Assembly: GCA_023091735.1 (NCBI GenBank) | Contig: JALKBU010000032.1 | Coordinates: 59,081 to 123,080 of the forward strand | DNA from: Trichomonas tenax | Lineage: Eukaryota > Parabasalia > Trichomonadida > Trichomonadidae | DNA length: 64,000 bases | Direction of reading: 5' to 3' | Part shown: positions 18,999 to 29,361 of the stretch, in pieces | Position numbering within the stretch: position 1 is the first letter of the stretch | Layout: each line of letters opens with the position of its first letter | Position numbers and translations under genes: made by a program | The notes under the pieces: generated by a model | The model's input: only the letters and a program-made list of their open reading frames with translations | What the model was told of the DNA's origin: nothing | The model's database searches: none

Positions 18999-20366
18999 TA
19001 AACTATTTCCATCAACTGTGTTAAAGTTAGGCTGGATAACCCTCTTCTTCTTCAAGCAAATGATGGTGACTACGATTGCCACTACAACAAGAGCAACAAC
19101 GCTAACACCGATGATGACCCAGTAGTACCAAGAAATGGAGCGGATCTTAACAGATGGTGAGAAGATTGTAAGGACCGCACCGAGTGTCCATTGTGGTTCG
19201 ACACCACCAATAAGTTGTGGCGCTCTGATAACAACATCAGTGATAAAGCCATCGAAACCACGCTGAAGGAAGTTGATGTTGAAAATCTCCTGCAAATAAG
19301 CCATGCTGATGTACCCATATTTTGGATTATAATCATATGCTTCCTGGTATGTGAGGTTACCGTACCACCATGTCTTTTTGATGTAATCGTCAAGGTTCAA
19401 TGTTTCATTGATCTTGAGGTATTGAGCGGAGAATATCATAACGCCTTGAGCATAAATTCTGTTGAACTTGGCTGGAAGCGGGACGCAGGTATTCTCTTTC
19501 TCGTCCTTGAAGATGCATGAATATCCGCCGCAGTTCTTTGGATCATCCTTCTTGAAAACAAACTCGGAATAAAGGTCATAGCACTTCTGGTAATCTGGTT
19601 TACCAAAGAAGGTTTCATTCTTTCCATCGATATTAAATGTGTAGTTTGCACCAGCAATGATGCATGGGGAGTCATGTCCTGTCTTCAAAACCTCTCTGTG
19701 GACTGTATTAGCGTTCTCATCACCGCCATATCCGATCCATGAATGCGCGAAAACTCTATATATGTCCTTTCCGATGAAAACCTCGTGTGTGAACTTATCG
19801 AGGAATGTTCCGGCCTTTGATTGGACTTCTGTAGCAATCTGTGCTGAAGCGCCACCAAATTCGAAAATTGGAAGTGTTGAAACATTTGTTCCAAATGCGT
19901 AGCGAAGCCTGTTCACGCCAATCCATGCAAAGAGGGCCTCTTCGTAGCCTTCGATGACCCTGAAGTGCTCTCTTTTGACTTTGTAAGTGAATCTAGACTT
20001 TGCTTTTTCGAAAGCGAGATCCATAACACGCTTTTGAGCTTCCGGTGAGATAAGACGCATTCCAGCTGTTGCGTAAATAATTAATTCGACGTCTGGACGT
20101 TCCTTCTCAGGAATATAATTATTTGAGTAGTTTGTTAACAATTCATCATAGATTTTGTCCATTATTGACTCATCCTTTGCGACGTCAGCAAGTTTGTATG
20201 ATCCTTTACGATTGGCTGGTTTATTTTTTTCATCTAAGACAGCTGTGAAAGTGGAAGCATTCTTTGGATCAGAGAATTGGTAAATGTAGACACGTGTGGA
20301 GCTACTTCCGGCATCAAATATCAATATTTTCTGTGATAATGATGAGAATATCAAATATGAAAACAT
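18990..20366 (-). CDS. Ecto-apyrase / NTPDase (GDA1-CD39 family), 458 aa
   Basis: Hydrolyses nucleoside tri- and diphosphates to the monophosphate, at the cell surface or in an endomembrane lumen. In trichomonads such enzymes are linked to purine scavenging. Apyrase conserved regions are clear: ACR1 FDAGSSSTRVYIY (17-29), ACR2 YATAGMRLI (98-106), ACR3 GYEEALFAWIGVNRL (140-154) and ACR4 FEFGGASAQIA (168-178). A short hydrophobic N-terminus (1-11) may be a signal sequence. One strong membrane segment lies near the C-terminus (about 423-446), followed by a basic anchor KKKR and a short cytosolic tail, so type I topology is likely. The stop reads TAAA, which also fits the trichomonad polyadenylation signal UAAA. 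The start is supported by an initiator 20 bases upstream. Confidence 0.93.
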   Translation of the reverse strand: MFSYLIFSSLSQKILIFDAGSSSTRVYIYQFSDPKNASTFTAVLDEKNKPANRKGSYKLADVAKDESIMDKIYDELLTNYSNNYIPEKERPDVELIIYATAGMRLISPEAQKRVMDLAFEKAKSRFTYKVKREHFRVIEGYEEALFAWIGVNRLRYAFGTNVSTLPIFEFGGASAQIATEVQSKAGTFLDKFTHEVFIGKDIYRVFAHSWIGYGGDENANTVHREVLKTGHDSPCIIAGANYTFNIDGKNETFFGKPDYQKCYDLYSEFVFKKDDPKNCGGYSCIFKDEKENTCVPLPAKFNRIYAQGVMIFSAQYLKINETLNLDDYIKKTWWYGNLTYQEAYDYNPKYGYISMAYLQEIFNINFLQRGFDGFITDVVIRAPQLIGGVEPQWTLGAVLTIFSPSVKIRSISWYYWVIIGVSVVALVVVAIVVTIICLKKKRVIQPNFNTVDGNSLLI

Positions 20367-20381
20367 TTATTTTTTTGCAAA

Positions 20382-20388
20382 AAAGTGA
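20382..20388 (-). promoter_or_regulatory. Inr-like initiator of the apyrase gene
   Basis: TCACTTT on the minus strand with its A at 20386, 20 bases from the ATG at 20366, inside a T-rich run. Confidence 0.6.
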
Positions 20389-21138
20389 AAAAAAATCCAC
20401 TTTTTGTGTTTTATCGTCATTGGATATTTCAAATTGTGTTTTATTTGAATTTCGTGTTTTGGGACGGTTTTATCGTTGAAATATTGATATCGAAATTCTT
20501 ATCTTCATCACGCGCTCTTTTGACCATATGATTATGCTCTCTTCGACGATTTTATTGTGGATATCGGTGCAGTTAGGCTCATCGATTCAAATTTGGAATC
20601 GAAATATTTTTTTGATTTAAATCCTTATTATTTAAAATCCAAATACCTTACTTCATAGGCTTCTTATTGCTGAATTATTTTCTATTTGAACACATCTTGC
20701 AAAATATTGAATTTAATTATAAGAGCTGATTACAACTCGGGAATGGATATTTTTATTTAATTGCAGCATAAATGGTCATTCTGTGTTGAATATTTCTTTT
20801 TAAAAGATTCTTATTCATCTTCTTAATTCACACCTTAAACTATCCATCTATTATGAAATTTCAAGACAAACAAATTCTATTGATAGTGCTTATATTGATT
20901 CCTAACGAAATAACTTTCAATTCTTTAAATTAATGTCTATTTCAGATGATATTTTCACTCGAAAATGATGCGTTGAAAAAGATGGTTTTATTCTAATAAA
21001 GACTTACACTAATGTTTAATGTCTAAAATATCTCAGTTTTTGAATGTTTGCATTAGTTTCTGTGTGTGTTGATTGATGCAGTTTCATAAAATTCCAAATA
21101 AATTTTATTCATATAAATAACAAATAAATATAACAATA
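20389..21138. other. Intergenic, nothing firm
   Basis: About 0.75 kb. A short open stretch at roughly 20490-20630 (+) has slightly more GC but no start or domain I recognise. No repeat or RNA gene seen. Confidence 0.4.
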
Positions 21139-24120
21139 CTACTTCATTCTAGGAGTAGCATTTTGTTGTTTCTGTAACAGCGAAGTGTTCTGTTGCTTCA
21201 ATTGATCGACTTGTTCTGTCATTCGATCGAGTTTTGACTCCTTTCGTTGAAGTAATTCGTTCAGTTGTGCAATAGTTTGATTTGCCTTCTTGAGCAATCC
21301 CATGAGTTCTTCGTTCTTCTGTTCCGCCATGAGAGCTCTCTGCTTGACACTCTTCATCTTCGCCATCTCCTTCTGCATCAAGTCATCGCTTGTTCCGGAT
21401 TTATCTGATCCAGACAATGTTCCTTCGTTCTTCTGTTTCTTGAGGATATTGTACTCCTTCAGCAAAGCGTTGTACTTCTTCTGGAGTTTGGTATATCTCA
21501 GCTTTAACTCGCTGTTGAACTCAGCACCCGCTGATGGTGCAGGAGCTTTAGAATCGGTTGTTGCTGTTGATTCTGAGAATGTTTCTTCTGTTCTCTCATT
21601 AAGCTTCTTTAAAGCAGCATCTCTCTGTGTTTCAGCCATTCTAATTGCATCATCTTTGTCTTTGAGGAGATCCGTGAGTTCTGCAATCTTTGCGTTCTTC
21701 CTCTTGAGCTCCAAAGCAACATCGCCAAGATTATCTTTGCCGAGAGGACCTCCATTTTGATCTTGAACAGCTCTTAGATCTAATGCGTCTTTAATACGCT
21801 GTTCAACATATCTATCTGCTTCGTTCTTGAGATTGATGAACTTCTCCTTGAATGATGCGCGTTGATCTTCTAATTTCATCTGTAATAGTTCTATTGTGCG
21901 TTGATTTTCTCTTAACAAGTTCTCGAAATCTGCAATTCTCTTGTCTTTGTCTGCTGTGCTTCTTCTCAATTCATCGACATCATGACTTAACTTGAGGTTT
22001 AACTGCTTCAAGTTCTCCAAGAGATTGTTTTCGTCAATTTCGCGCTGTGACAAAACAAACATCAAATCATCTGATGGATAAGCGAGTTCGCCACCAACAA
22101 TAAGTTGTCCATTCGTATCGAATCTTGAATAGAATGCTGGTCTTGAAACATCCAAGTTCAAGAACAATCCTTCTGTTTGCGTCAATTTAGCACTCTTTGT
22201 AACTCTCTTTCCATCTGCTGTTGAGTTCATGTTGTCTTTGGATAAAGCGTTTAATTCTTGTGTTAAATCGTTAACTTTGAGAATTAAGTCTGCATTTTGT
22301 CTTGAGTAGTTCTCTGACTGTTCCTTGAGTTTTCCGTTTTCTCCTTTGAGTTTCCTCAATAACTCCTTGAGCTCTATGTATTTCTCCTGCAATGTTCTCG
22401 CCCATTCATCCATATCTTCCTTTGAGAACGGCTGATGCTCATAAGGATCAAATGGCTCTGAAGGATCTGTCTGAACGGCCTTTGATGATGTCTGCTTCTT
22501 TGTTTCGCGCTTTGGTGTTGTCATTCCGTCTGTTGCATCGATTGTCTTGTTGTGTGGTTTGTTGTTGTTGAAAGAAAGAACTCTCATTAGTTTGGAGCCC
22601 TTAACTTTATCTGCTAAGCTTGGTTCGTTATCTTCATAATATTCTTCTTCGTAGTCCTCTTCTTCATAAGAATCATCCATGACTTCTTGTGTTCCTGTTC
22701 TGCTGAATGCTCCTGTTTTCGAGAAAACTGTTGCGTGCTGTTTTCCACTTTCACCACCGACGACAATCTTAACTTCAGAGATTGGCTTATTCTTGTGTAC
22801 AGCAAGTGTCGACTGAAGGATTTCAAGGGCCTTTCTCTCTGTCCTTCTCTGTATATCCTGCGCCTGGTTCTCAAGGACTTCATTATAGAATGCATGGAAA
22901 TCGAAAGATGGCGGTAAATATGGTTCAATTGTAACAATGATTCTTTCGAAGATATTGATTTGATTGACTAAATCTGCAATGAAAGCATCTCTTACAGACA
23001 CTAATGTCTTCAATTGACGTGCCTGTGCTGCTGCTTCAGCAAGACCGATTGTTCCATTCTCGTAATTCGTTAATTGTATTTGCAGTTCTTCCATATCTTT
23101 CTTGACTTTCTCTAACTCGAGTTCTTTGTTGACGTAGTCATTTGTTATGTCATCTATTCTCTTGGATTGCGACATAATCTCTTCATTCAACAAATTGATC
23201 TGCTCCTCAGCGTATTCCGTCGTTACCCTGTTCTTTTCACGCAATTCATCGATCTGGAAAACATATCTTTCTGAACGATCTCTGTACGGCTCCAATTCCA
23301 TCTCCTTGTTTTCCAACTGCTTCTTCAGCTTCTGTAGAGCCTTTCTGTACTGTGATACAGTGATTTCAAGCTTTGCTGCTTTCTCTTCGAACGCTCTCAA
23401 TTTTTCATTCTTAATTTGAAGTTCTTTGACTTGGTTTCTGGATATAATCAGCTGCTTTTGGACTTCAGCCAATGATTCCATACGTAAATTGTCTTTTTGC
23501 TGTGTTTGAGATAACGTTTTATCAAAATTAAGCGCTTTAGATACTTCTTGTTCAAGCAACATGCACATCCTCTGTTCGTTATCGATTTCTATCTGTAATT
23601 GACGGTTCCTTTCCTCTGAATTTGACAATGTTTTTGATATCTGCTGGTTTTGCTGCATCAAGTCCTCAATAGCGGCATCTAAATCCTTTATATGTGCCTG
23701 CAATTGGAGATTCTGGTCCGATAATTGCTTTTTCTCAGCGAGAAAAGAAATAAAATCTTGCCTATGCTTTAACCCGAGTGATTCGAACGCTCTGATTTGT
23801 GCTTTGAGATCGCTGATTTCTAAATCGCGCTTTTTAATGAATGAAGATCCTTGTTGAGTTTCTTCGTTTAATGCTTTAATTTTTAATTCGAGAGAATCAA
23901 CTTTCATTTCGAGTGCTTGATTCTTGGTTTGCAGGCGTTGGTTGGTTCTCGAGATTTCAAGGAATTCTTCACGTTGTTGTATTAATTTTTCTTCTAATTC
24001 TTTGTTTCTGTCAGTTAAACTCATATTTTCATTCGTGAGAATTCGAAGTCTGTCGTTTAGAGAACGTAAATTCATCTGGCTTCCTTCCTCATCTAGCGAG
24101 GAATCGCCAGCATTGTTCAT
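21139..24120 (-). CDS. Large coiled-coil protein, 993 aa
   Basis: Almost continuous coiled coil in two long blocks (about residues 15-365 and 545-985) separated by a central region of about 150 residues. That region holds a very acidic patch (EEEDYEEEYYEDNE, about 478-492) and a basic Lys/Thr stretch. A Ser/Ala/Pro linker lies near 860. This is the build of structural or scaffolding proteins such as those of basal bodies, the axostyle or Golgi tethers; no specific family motif is present. The start is the first ATG at 24120, and no initiator is seen upstream. Codon use and composition look normal for this window. Real gene; function unknown. Confidence 0.85.
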   Translation of the reverse strand: MNNAGDSSLDEEGSQMNLRSLNDRLRILTNENMSLTDRNKELEEKLIQQREEFLEISRTNQRLQTKNQALEMKVDSLELKIKALNEETQQGSSFIKKRDLEISDLKAQIRAFESLGLKHRQDFISFLAEKKQLSDQNLQLQAHIKDLDAAIEDLMQQNQQISKTLSNSEERNRQLQIEIDNEQRMCMLLEQEVSKALNFDKTLSQTQQKDNLRMESLAEVQKQLIISRNQVKELQIKNEKLRAFEEKAAKLEITVSQYRKALQKLKKQLENKEMELEPYRDRSERYVFQIDELREKNRVTTEYAEEQINLLNEEIMSQSKRIDDITNDYVNKELELEKVKKDMEELQIQLTNYENGTIGLAEAAAQARQLKTLVSVRDAFIADLVNQINIFERIIVTIEPYLPPSFDFHAFYNEVLENQAQDIQRRTERKALEILQSTLAVHKNKPISEVKIVVGGESGKQHATVFSKTGAFSRTGTQEVMDDSYEEEDYEEEYYEDNEPSLADKVKGSKLMRVLSFNNNKPHNKTIDATDGMTTPKRETKKQTSSKAVQTDPSEPFDPYEHQPFSKEDMDEWARTLQEKYIELKELLRKLKGENGKLKEQSENYSRQNADLILKVNDLTQELNALSKDNMNSTADGKRVTKSAKLTQTEGLFLNLDVSRPAFYSRFDTNGQLIVGGELAYPSDDLMFVLSQREIDENNLLENLKQLNLKLSHDVDELRRSTADKDKRIADFENLLRENQRTIELLQMKLEDQRASFKEKFINLKNEADRYVEQRIKDALDLRAVQDQNGGPLGKDNLGDVALELKRKNAKIAELTDLLKDKDDAIRMAETQRDAALKKLNERTEETFSESTATTDSKAPAPSAGAEFNSELKLRYTKLQKKYNALLKEYNILKKQKNEGTLSGSDKSGTSDDLMQKEMAKMKSVKQRALMAEQKNEELMGLLKKANQTIAQLNELLQRKESKLDRMTEQVDQLKQQNTSLLQKQQNATPRMK

Positions 24121-24190
24121 CGTTTTTTATTTCTAAACGCGCTCAAAAATTTTATCGAAAATTTTGCATGTATGATATCTCCATACAATA

Positions 24191-24650
24191 TATTTCACTT
24201 TTTGTCAATAAACATGTGCTTTATTTTGAAAATTTCAAAATGATTTTAAAAAAATGGGAAAACAAACACAACATAATGTATATTTCACTTTTTACCAATG
24301 AATTTATGATTTAAGTTGAAATTTTGAATTGCAATTTTTCAAAAATCACGAAAATATATTCATTGTAATATATACTTCACTTTTTACTAATAAACTATGA
24401 TAAAATTTGAAAAAACTCAAAATCAATTTTCGCGAAAATGATGCAAACAATCTTAGCTATTGATTTATTTCACTTTTTGCTAATAAACCTTGCTAAAATA
24501 CAAAAATCAATTTGATTTTTTTCTTGATTTTGTAGAAATAGACTCGAATAGTTATGTAATTCACTTTTTGCCAATGAACTTTGATATCATTTTCAGAATA
24601 TATTTTATCAAAATTAATTATCAATGATTTAGACTCACATGCTTATTCAT
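24191..24650 (+). repeat. Tandem array, five ~91-bp units with Inr-like core
   Basis: A 20-base core, consensus TTCACTTTTTRYYAATRAAY, recurs at 24194, 24284, 24376, 24469 and 24560, spaced 90, 92, 93 and 91 bases. Between cores the sequence has diverged but keeps A/T blocks of similar layout. Each core contains TCACTTT, the same form of initiator that precedes several genes in this window. The array lies between a minus-strand gene and a plus-strand gene, with all cores facing the plus-strand gene. Confidence 0.85.
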
Positions 24651-24842
24651 CATCGCTATACGTAGTGTATTCTAATGCAGCGTTTATTCATTTTATCGTT
24701 TTCCTGATTGATTTCTCGAAGACGTCGCAAAGTCAAGAAAGATGAAACAATTACGAGAAGTGAAATTTTGTATTCGTTCTGCGAGGGTGCCTGTGAAGGA
24801 ACTTTTGCTAAAAGGAAAGGAAAAACGTCAGAAAAAGTTTCA

Positions 24843-24849
24843 TCATTTT
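24843..24849 (+). promoter_or_regulatory. Inr-like initiator deciding the start at 24852
   Basis: TCATTTT with its A at 24845, only 7 bases from the ATG at 24852. This argues that the upstream open part of the frame (24708-24851, reachable only by a TTG) is not translated. Confidence 0.55.
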
Positions 24850-24851
24850 TC

Positions 24852-25460
24852 ATGAATAGTTTTGAAATGATATCTGATGTTGACAAGCAGGCTCTTCGCA
24901 GTGCTCTTAACTTCGCACACACGTGGTATGCACTTAAAAAGGAGCCAGATCAGTCTGTGTTGAATCAAGTTACTTATATCGTTTTAAAATATCCAGAATT
25001 CACACCACACTTAACGGTTCTACTTAAGTACCTCGACACCGACGATTGGATGTACTATACACTTAAATATTGCTTAAAAACAAATAACGAGATTGTTAAA
25101 AAATCAATACAAGAGAATCATCCTATCTGGTATATCCTTATGGACAAGATAGTGCACGATGTCAATAAAAAACGCGATAATTTCAAAAAACCTTTTGATG
25201 CGAAAAAAGACCGCTGTATAATCGAAGTATTCATTATTTTCTGGAATGACACCAGCTGTGGGCACAGTCTAGCTGACAAAGCAAAATCATTCGTTAATTT
25301 CTGCATAGAAGCAAATAGTATCTTTAGTAGACAACTTTTATACAATATCATTCAACTGTTTCCTGATATCTTCGATCCTAAGAACTACGAGAAATACTTT
25401 TTATACGATGATTTATCGTATATGGATCTTTATAACAAAGAAGGGAAAATTGTCATATAA
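24852..25460 (+). CDS. Unknown helical protein, 202 aa
   Basis: Predicted mostly alpha-helical, Lys- and aromatic-rich, with short repeating helix-turn-helix-like units reminiscent of HEAT/ARM-type solenoids, but no recognisable family signature. It ends in a simple VI tail. It could be an intact small protein or the preserved N-terminal part of a longer solenoid protein; nothing downstream continues the frame. It is the first gene after the Inr-bearing tandem array, so it is the obvious candidate for any regulatory effect of that array. Confidence 0.6.
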   Translation: MNSFEMISDVDKQALRSALNFAHTWYALKKEPDQSVLNQVTYIVLKYPEFTPHLTVLLKYLDTDDWMYYTLKYCLKTNNEIVKKSIQENHPIWYILMDKIVHDVNKKRDNFKKPFDAKKDRCIIEVFIIFWNDTSCGHSLADKAKSFVNFCIEANSIFSRQLLYNIIQLFPDIFDPKNYEKYFLYDDLSYMDLYNKEGKIVI

Positions 25461-25930
25461 ATCAACTATCATGGTCTATTTCTACCACTGCATCAAACAA
25501 TGAAATATCCACTAATTCGATATATCAATATTCACATTTACTAATGCTATGTTTAGCCATTAACTAGCCAAATCTATAGGGCAGTCTTATCAATATGTAT
25601 CCAGTGAAATTCAAGCGTTTATTAACAATAGAAGATACATATTTTTCTAATTTAGCTTAAATATTTACATTATTCTAAGATGATTCACCAGTATCATCAG
25701 AAAAAGATTCAGACATATCTATTCATAGCATGATTCCATTTCCATTTGTTTGTTTAAATTCAAAATGTGAAAATTTTATTTTTCATTTTTAATTTGTGAA
25801 ACAATGTCTACATGCTTATGCCGTGTTGATTGTTCAATAAAAACCATATGTTTTATTTTTCATTTTTGACTCAAAAAAATCAATGTTATATGAGAAGTAA
25901 AGCAATACAACAAGAAAAAAAGTAAAGTTG
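25461..25930. other. Intergenic, nothing recognised
   Basis: AT-rich spacer between two plus-strand genes; only the initiator of the next gene can be named. Confidence 0.5.
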
Positions 25931-25937
25931 TCACTTT
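25931..25937 (+). promoter_or_regulatory. Inr-like initiator of the beta-helix surface gene
   Basis: TCACTTT with its A at 25933, 16 bases before the ATG at 25949. It excludes the in-frame TTG at 25928 as a start. Confidence 0.65.
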
Positions 25938-25948
25938 TCAAAATTATA

Positions 25949-27085
25949 ATGATTTCTTTTCTTTTCCATTTTTCATATTCCTCAAATATATTACAGAGAG
26001 TTGCCCCTCTTTTTTACGGAAATAATATAACGTTTGTTTCTAAGAAAGAAGTTCAGCTCTCGTACACGAAACACCCGTTATTTTTATCGAATACAAGATT
26101 TAATGCGAACATGTTGAATTTAAAGAATACAGTGTTTACGAGATCGGCTGCTAAAATCGTTAAAGGATATTTTTCAGATCTAAACATCAAAAATTGCGTA
26201 TTTTCCAATTCAAAATCTCCTCTTGAATCGAAACAAGGAATTGTTTACCAAAACATTGTCACAAATTCAGTAATTCTCACATCTAAGAATGCTGGTGTTT
26301 CGATCTCTTCGAGTTTATTCCGAAGTTTATCCTCATCAAAAGATAGCCACGGCGGTGCTATAACTGTTACACTCGCTTCAGTCTCAATTGCACGTTGTGC
26401 ATTCGAAAATTGCAATTCTATCAATGGTGGTGCAATTTACGCAAAAGAGTCAATGATTGAGCTTAGATTCGTTGGGTATCACATTTGTTCGGCCTCCAAT
26501 AACGGTGGCGCGTTTTATCTCGATAATGCAAAAGTTGATCTCGAAATGTCCGAATTCACAAAATGCAGCGCGAAAAGCAGTGGTTCTGCCTTCTACGGTA
26601 TTAATTCTACGATCTTATTAAATAAGATGACATTATATCAAAATACAGCGAAAATCGGAACAGTTTACTTAGAACATTCGTCATTCGAAGGAATTGAAGG
26701 ATTTTTCTCAAACAATACAGCTACGCAAGACTGTGCCGGTCTTTACCTTAAAGATTCATTCTCAACATTATCAATTGTACACTTCGGAATGAATCTTGTA
26801 AATAACAAAGAATTTCCAATCTGCGGATCAGGAAACTCATCTGTTACTTTCAAAGACTACAGCTGCTTACCAACAAACTACCAATTGCCTATCCATTCTG
26901 TTGGAAATTTAACATATTCAGATCAATGTCCGCTTTTAGAGCAATCTATTCTCGATATACAGGAATCAACATTCTTGGAGATAACTGTTGTTAACGGTTC
27001 TCATTCGAGTCAGTTTATTTACGCTCTAATAGCAATTATTGTTGTTCCAATATTAATTGTATTTTTATTGCCTAAGCTTCTCTAA
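25949..27085 (+). CDS. Pmp-like right-handed beta-helix surface protein, 378 aa
   Basis: Signal peptide at residues 1-12 (MISFLFHFSYSS). A repetitive beta-strand domain follows with chlamydial-Pmp-type units: HGGAIT, NGGAIYA and NNGGAFYLD combined with F.NC-type pieces (CAFENCNS, SEFTKCSA, FSNNTA). A single C-terminal membrane segment (about 355-376) ends just before the C-terminus. This is the plan of the trichomonad Pmp-like family, thought to be exposed on the cell surface and possibly to take part in adhesion. It is smaller than many relatives but has signal, repeats and anchor, so it looks complete. The start is supported by the initiator 16 bases upstream. Confidence 0.85.
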   Translation: MISFLFHFSYSSNILQRVAPLFYGNNITFVSKKEVQLSYTKHPLFLSNTRFNANMLNLKNTVFTRSAAKIVKGYFSDLNIKNCVFSNSKSPLESKQGIVYQNIVTNSVILTSKNAGVSISSSLFRSLSSSKDSHGGAITVTLASVSIARCAFENCNSINGGAIYAKESMIELRFVGYHICSASNNGGAFYLDNAKVDLEMSEFTKCSAKSSGSAFYGINSTILLNKMTLYQNTAKIGTVYLEHSSFEGIEGFFSNNTATQDCAGLYLKDSFSTLSIVHFGMNLVNNKEFPICGSGNSSVTFKDYSCLPTNYQLPIHSVGNLTYSDQCPLLEQSILDIQESTFLEITVVNGSHSSQFIYALIAIIVVPILIVFLLPKLL

Positions 27086-27498
27086 GGCTTATTATACGAG
27101 CTTTGTTTTCATAATAAAATTCATCATTTATTCATAGATCTATGTTTTTCTCTAAAATAATTTCATATAGTATGTTTAAAGTGAAAATTTTCCAATAACT
27201 TTCGAATATTTTTATTCTGTCTCTAATATTTAGATGTTTGCATTATTTCAAGAATTCAAAAATCATGAAGTTTCTAAAATTTAATGGAATTTAACATATT
27301 TGCTTATATATTGAGATTTGAGTTTGAAAAATATGACAAAACGAAAATCGGTTCCTCAGTGATTTCTCGTTGAAAAGATTGTCATTGGAAGAGCAAAAAG
27401 CTTTTGTGATAGTTAAAATAAAATATTAAGATTAATATCCATATTTTAAACTAGTGAAAGTATAACAACAATAGAAAATTCAATAGGAATACTAAAAC
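27086..27498. other. Intergenic between convergent genes
   Basis: AT-rich, no gene or repeat seen. Confidence 0.5.
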
Positions 27499-28659
27499 TC
27501 ACTTCCTTGGAAACATATTAAGCATATCTTTCTGGATATGTAATGCAGCAAGTGCATTAGAAGCAGTAATAACGTATTGTGTTGGCGGATCAGCGTGCGG
27601 CTCTCCCAAGAATATAGAAATTTCGCGATTTGGAGCGTTGTAAGCAGCAGTTGCCTGTGAAACTGAAGGACAAAGGAAATAGCCGTTTTTGTCGTAAGCA
27701 CCATCGTGCTGTGATGTTGTTATGTTGTCTGGTTGTATGTTGAAGATATTCCATTGAGATTTTTCGATATCGTAGAAATAAATTGGCAAAAACTGGTTGT
27801 CACCTTGCGTGTCATCCCTTGATTCACCGCCAACTAAAAGAAGGTAGTCATCGAACGGAACAAGGCAGGCATTTGTAACAGTTGGAGGCGGACAAACGCC
27901 AGAAACTTTCATTATCACTCCATCTGTCGGCTGGAAGTCGAAAACGAGGAAACCAGCTGTCTGAGAGGCTCCATATACATATAACTTATTGCCAATGAGA
28001 GCGGAGCAAGCAGCAGATCTTCCGTGATTTAGAGTAACTTGCGTCCAATGGAGTGTCTCGACGTCGAGAATGTACATATCCGTGTGAATACTGACATCGG
28101 ATCCACTGTAAACTAATATCTTTCCGTCATGATATCCCATAATATGATTCGTTCTCGGAGATGGGGCGTCGCCAGTCGTCTTTGGACGTGTTACAACACC
28201 AGTTTGAAGGTTAACGACGTGCAAATCGTCGAGAAATGCGTTATCTGACGTTCCGCCAAAAATCCATAAATCAATTCCAATTAGAACAGCCTTCGCGCCT
28301 GATCTAGGAGAGACGGATTCAGAATTTACATTTATTCTCGTCCACTTATTCGTGTTTAAGTCCAAGAACCAAAAATCATTGTACAACTGCTCGTCTGGTG
28401 AAGTTCCGTAGCAAATAACGACGTAGTTAAACTGCGGCACGAACACAGAACAATGGCCGACGCGTGGACCAGGACATGGTTGATCAAAATTGTGTAAAAC
28501 CCACACACCGCCATTTTTCCTGACAGTCTTATGCATCGAGACCGTGTTTTTTTTGGACGTGCGGATGGACTGGTAGCCCGGGGGGCGCTTTGGCATCGCG
28601 TAGTGCGCTTGGTACGCTCTGATGTCCTCGGATGTGAATGCACCCATTTTTTTTACCAT
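27499..28659 (-). CDS. Kelch-repeat beta-propeller protein, 386 aa
   Basis: About five to six kelch units between residues 60 and 330, with the usual order of a PR.GH/PRTNH turn, a hydrophobic strand, a GG or G-S pair, an aromatic-aspartate strand (YNDFWFLDL, LDDLHVVNL, TDMYILDV) and a W-containing strand (NKWTRI, LHWTQV, SQWNIF). Repeat landmarks include WIFGGTSDN, VYSGSDV and LLVGGESRD. The basic N-terminal 55 residues (PKRPPGYQS, KKNT) lie outside the propeller. There is no F-box, BTB or other partner domain, so a stand-alone propeller acting as a protein-binding platform is likely. Two near-adjacent ATGs (codons 1 and 5) leave the exact start open; no initiator is seen. Confidence 0.85.
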   Translation of the reverse strand: MVKKMGAFTSEDIRAYQAHYAMPKRPPGYQSIRTSKKNTVSMHKTVRKNGGVWVLHNFDQPCPGPRVGHCSVFVPQFNYVVICYGTSPDEQLYNDFWFLDLNTNKWTRINVNSESVSPRSGAKAVLIGIDLWIFGGTSDNAFLDDLHVVNLQTGVVTRPKTTGDAPSPRTNHIMGYHDGKILVYSGSDVSIHTDMYILDVETLHWTQVTLNHGRSAACSALIGNKLYVYGASQTAGFLVFDFQPTDGVIMKVSGVCPPPTVTNACLVPFDDYLLLVGGESRDDTQGDNQFLPIYFYDIEKSQWNIFNIQPDNITTSQHDGAYDKNGYFLCPSVSQATAAYNAPNREISIFLGEPHADPPTQYVITASNALAALHIQKDMLNMFPRK

Positions 28660-29361
28660 TCAGTTTACATTTTTTCAATTTTGATTTTATTCTTTTCAAA
28701 ATGTATAGAGAATGTTATCAGGTGAAATATTTTTGTTTAGTTTACAATTTATGTTTGAATGATTTACAAAATGATTTTTTATGGCTTTGAGAGTACATTA
28801 AACAAGACTACTCTACAGACTGTGTTCGGCCCATTGACGCCGATATTCTCAATGGCCGCGTTGTTCAAGCCTTTCAGACTCGAGATTCAGCTCATTTGAC
28901 ACTTTATTTGTGATTTTGGCATGTAAAATCATCTCATTTTTGACCCGACAAATTTCCCAAATTTACGTCACGTAAAATCATATTTCTGCCAACAATCAGA
29001 TATTTACACGTCAAATTTATTATTGCATCATTATTTCATCTATTTTCGATGAATTGCACAAAATTAGATATAGGATTTTTAATACCTATGCTCAAGGTTG
29101 TTAATGAAATAATCAATTTTGTAACATTTTCTCAGATCGAAAATCATCGAAAATAATCAAATGAAGATTTTATAATCAATGAAGATAATAACTGCAAAAC
29201 ATAATATATTCAATTTATTCAAGTCTCACATGTCAAAACTGAATTCGTGATGCGAAAAATGCGAAAAAAGTTTTTTGCTGTTGAAGAAAAAAAAACAAAC
29301 AAATATATTTATCGAGATTATGTATAAACAATCTCATGCACATGATATAACAAAATATAAT
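28660..29361. other. Intergenic with a GC-rich island and hairpin
   Basis: Mostly AT-rich, but 28801-28900 is about 48 percent GC, far above its flanks. Within it GGCCCATTGA (28828-28837) pairs with TCAATGGCC (28849-28857), one base short, around an 11-base loop. Short frames of about 35 codons are open on both strands across the island. It may be a structured RNA gene or a coding remnant; I cannot tell. No tRNA signature. Confidence 0.35.
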
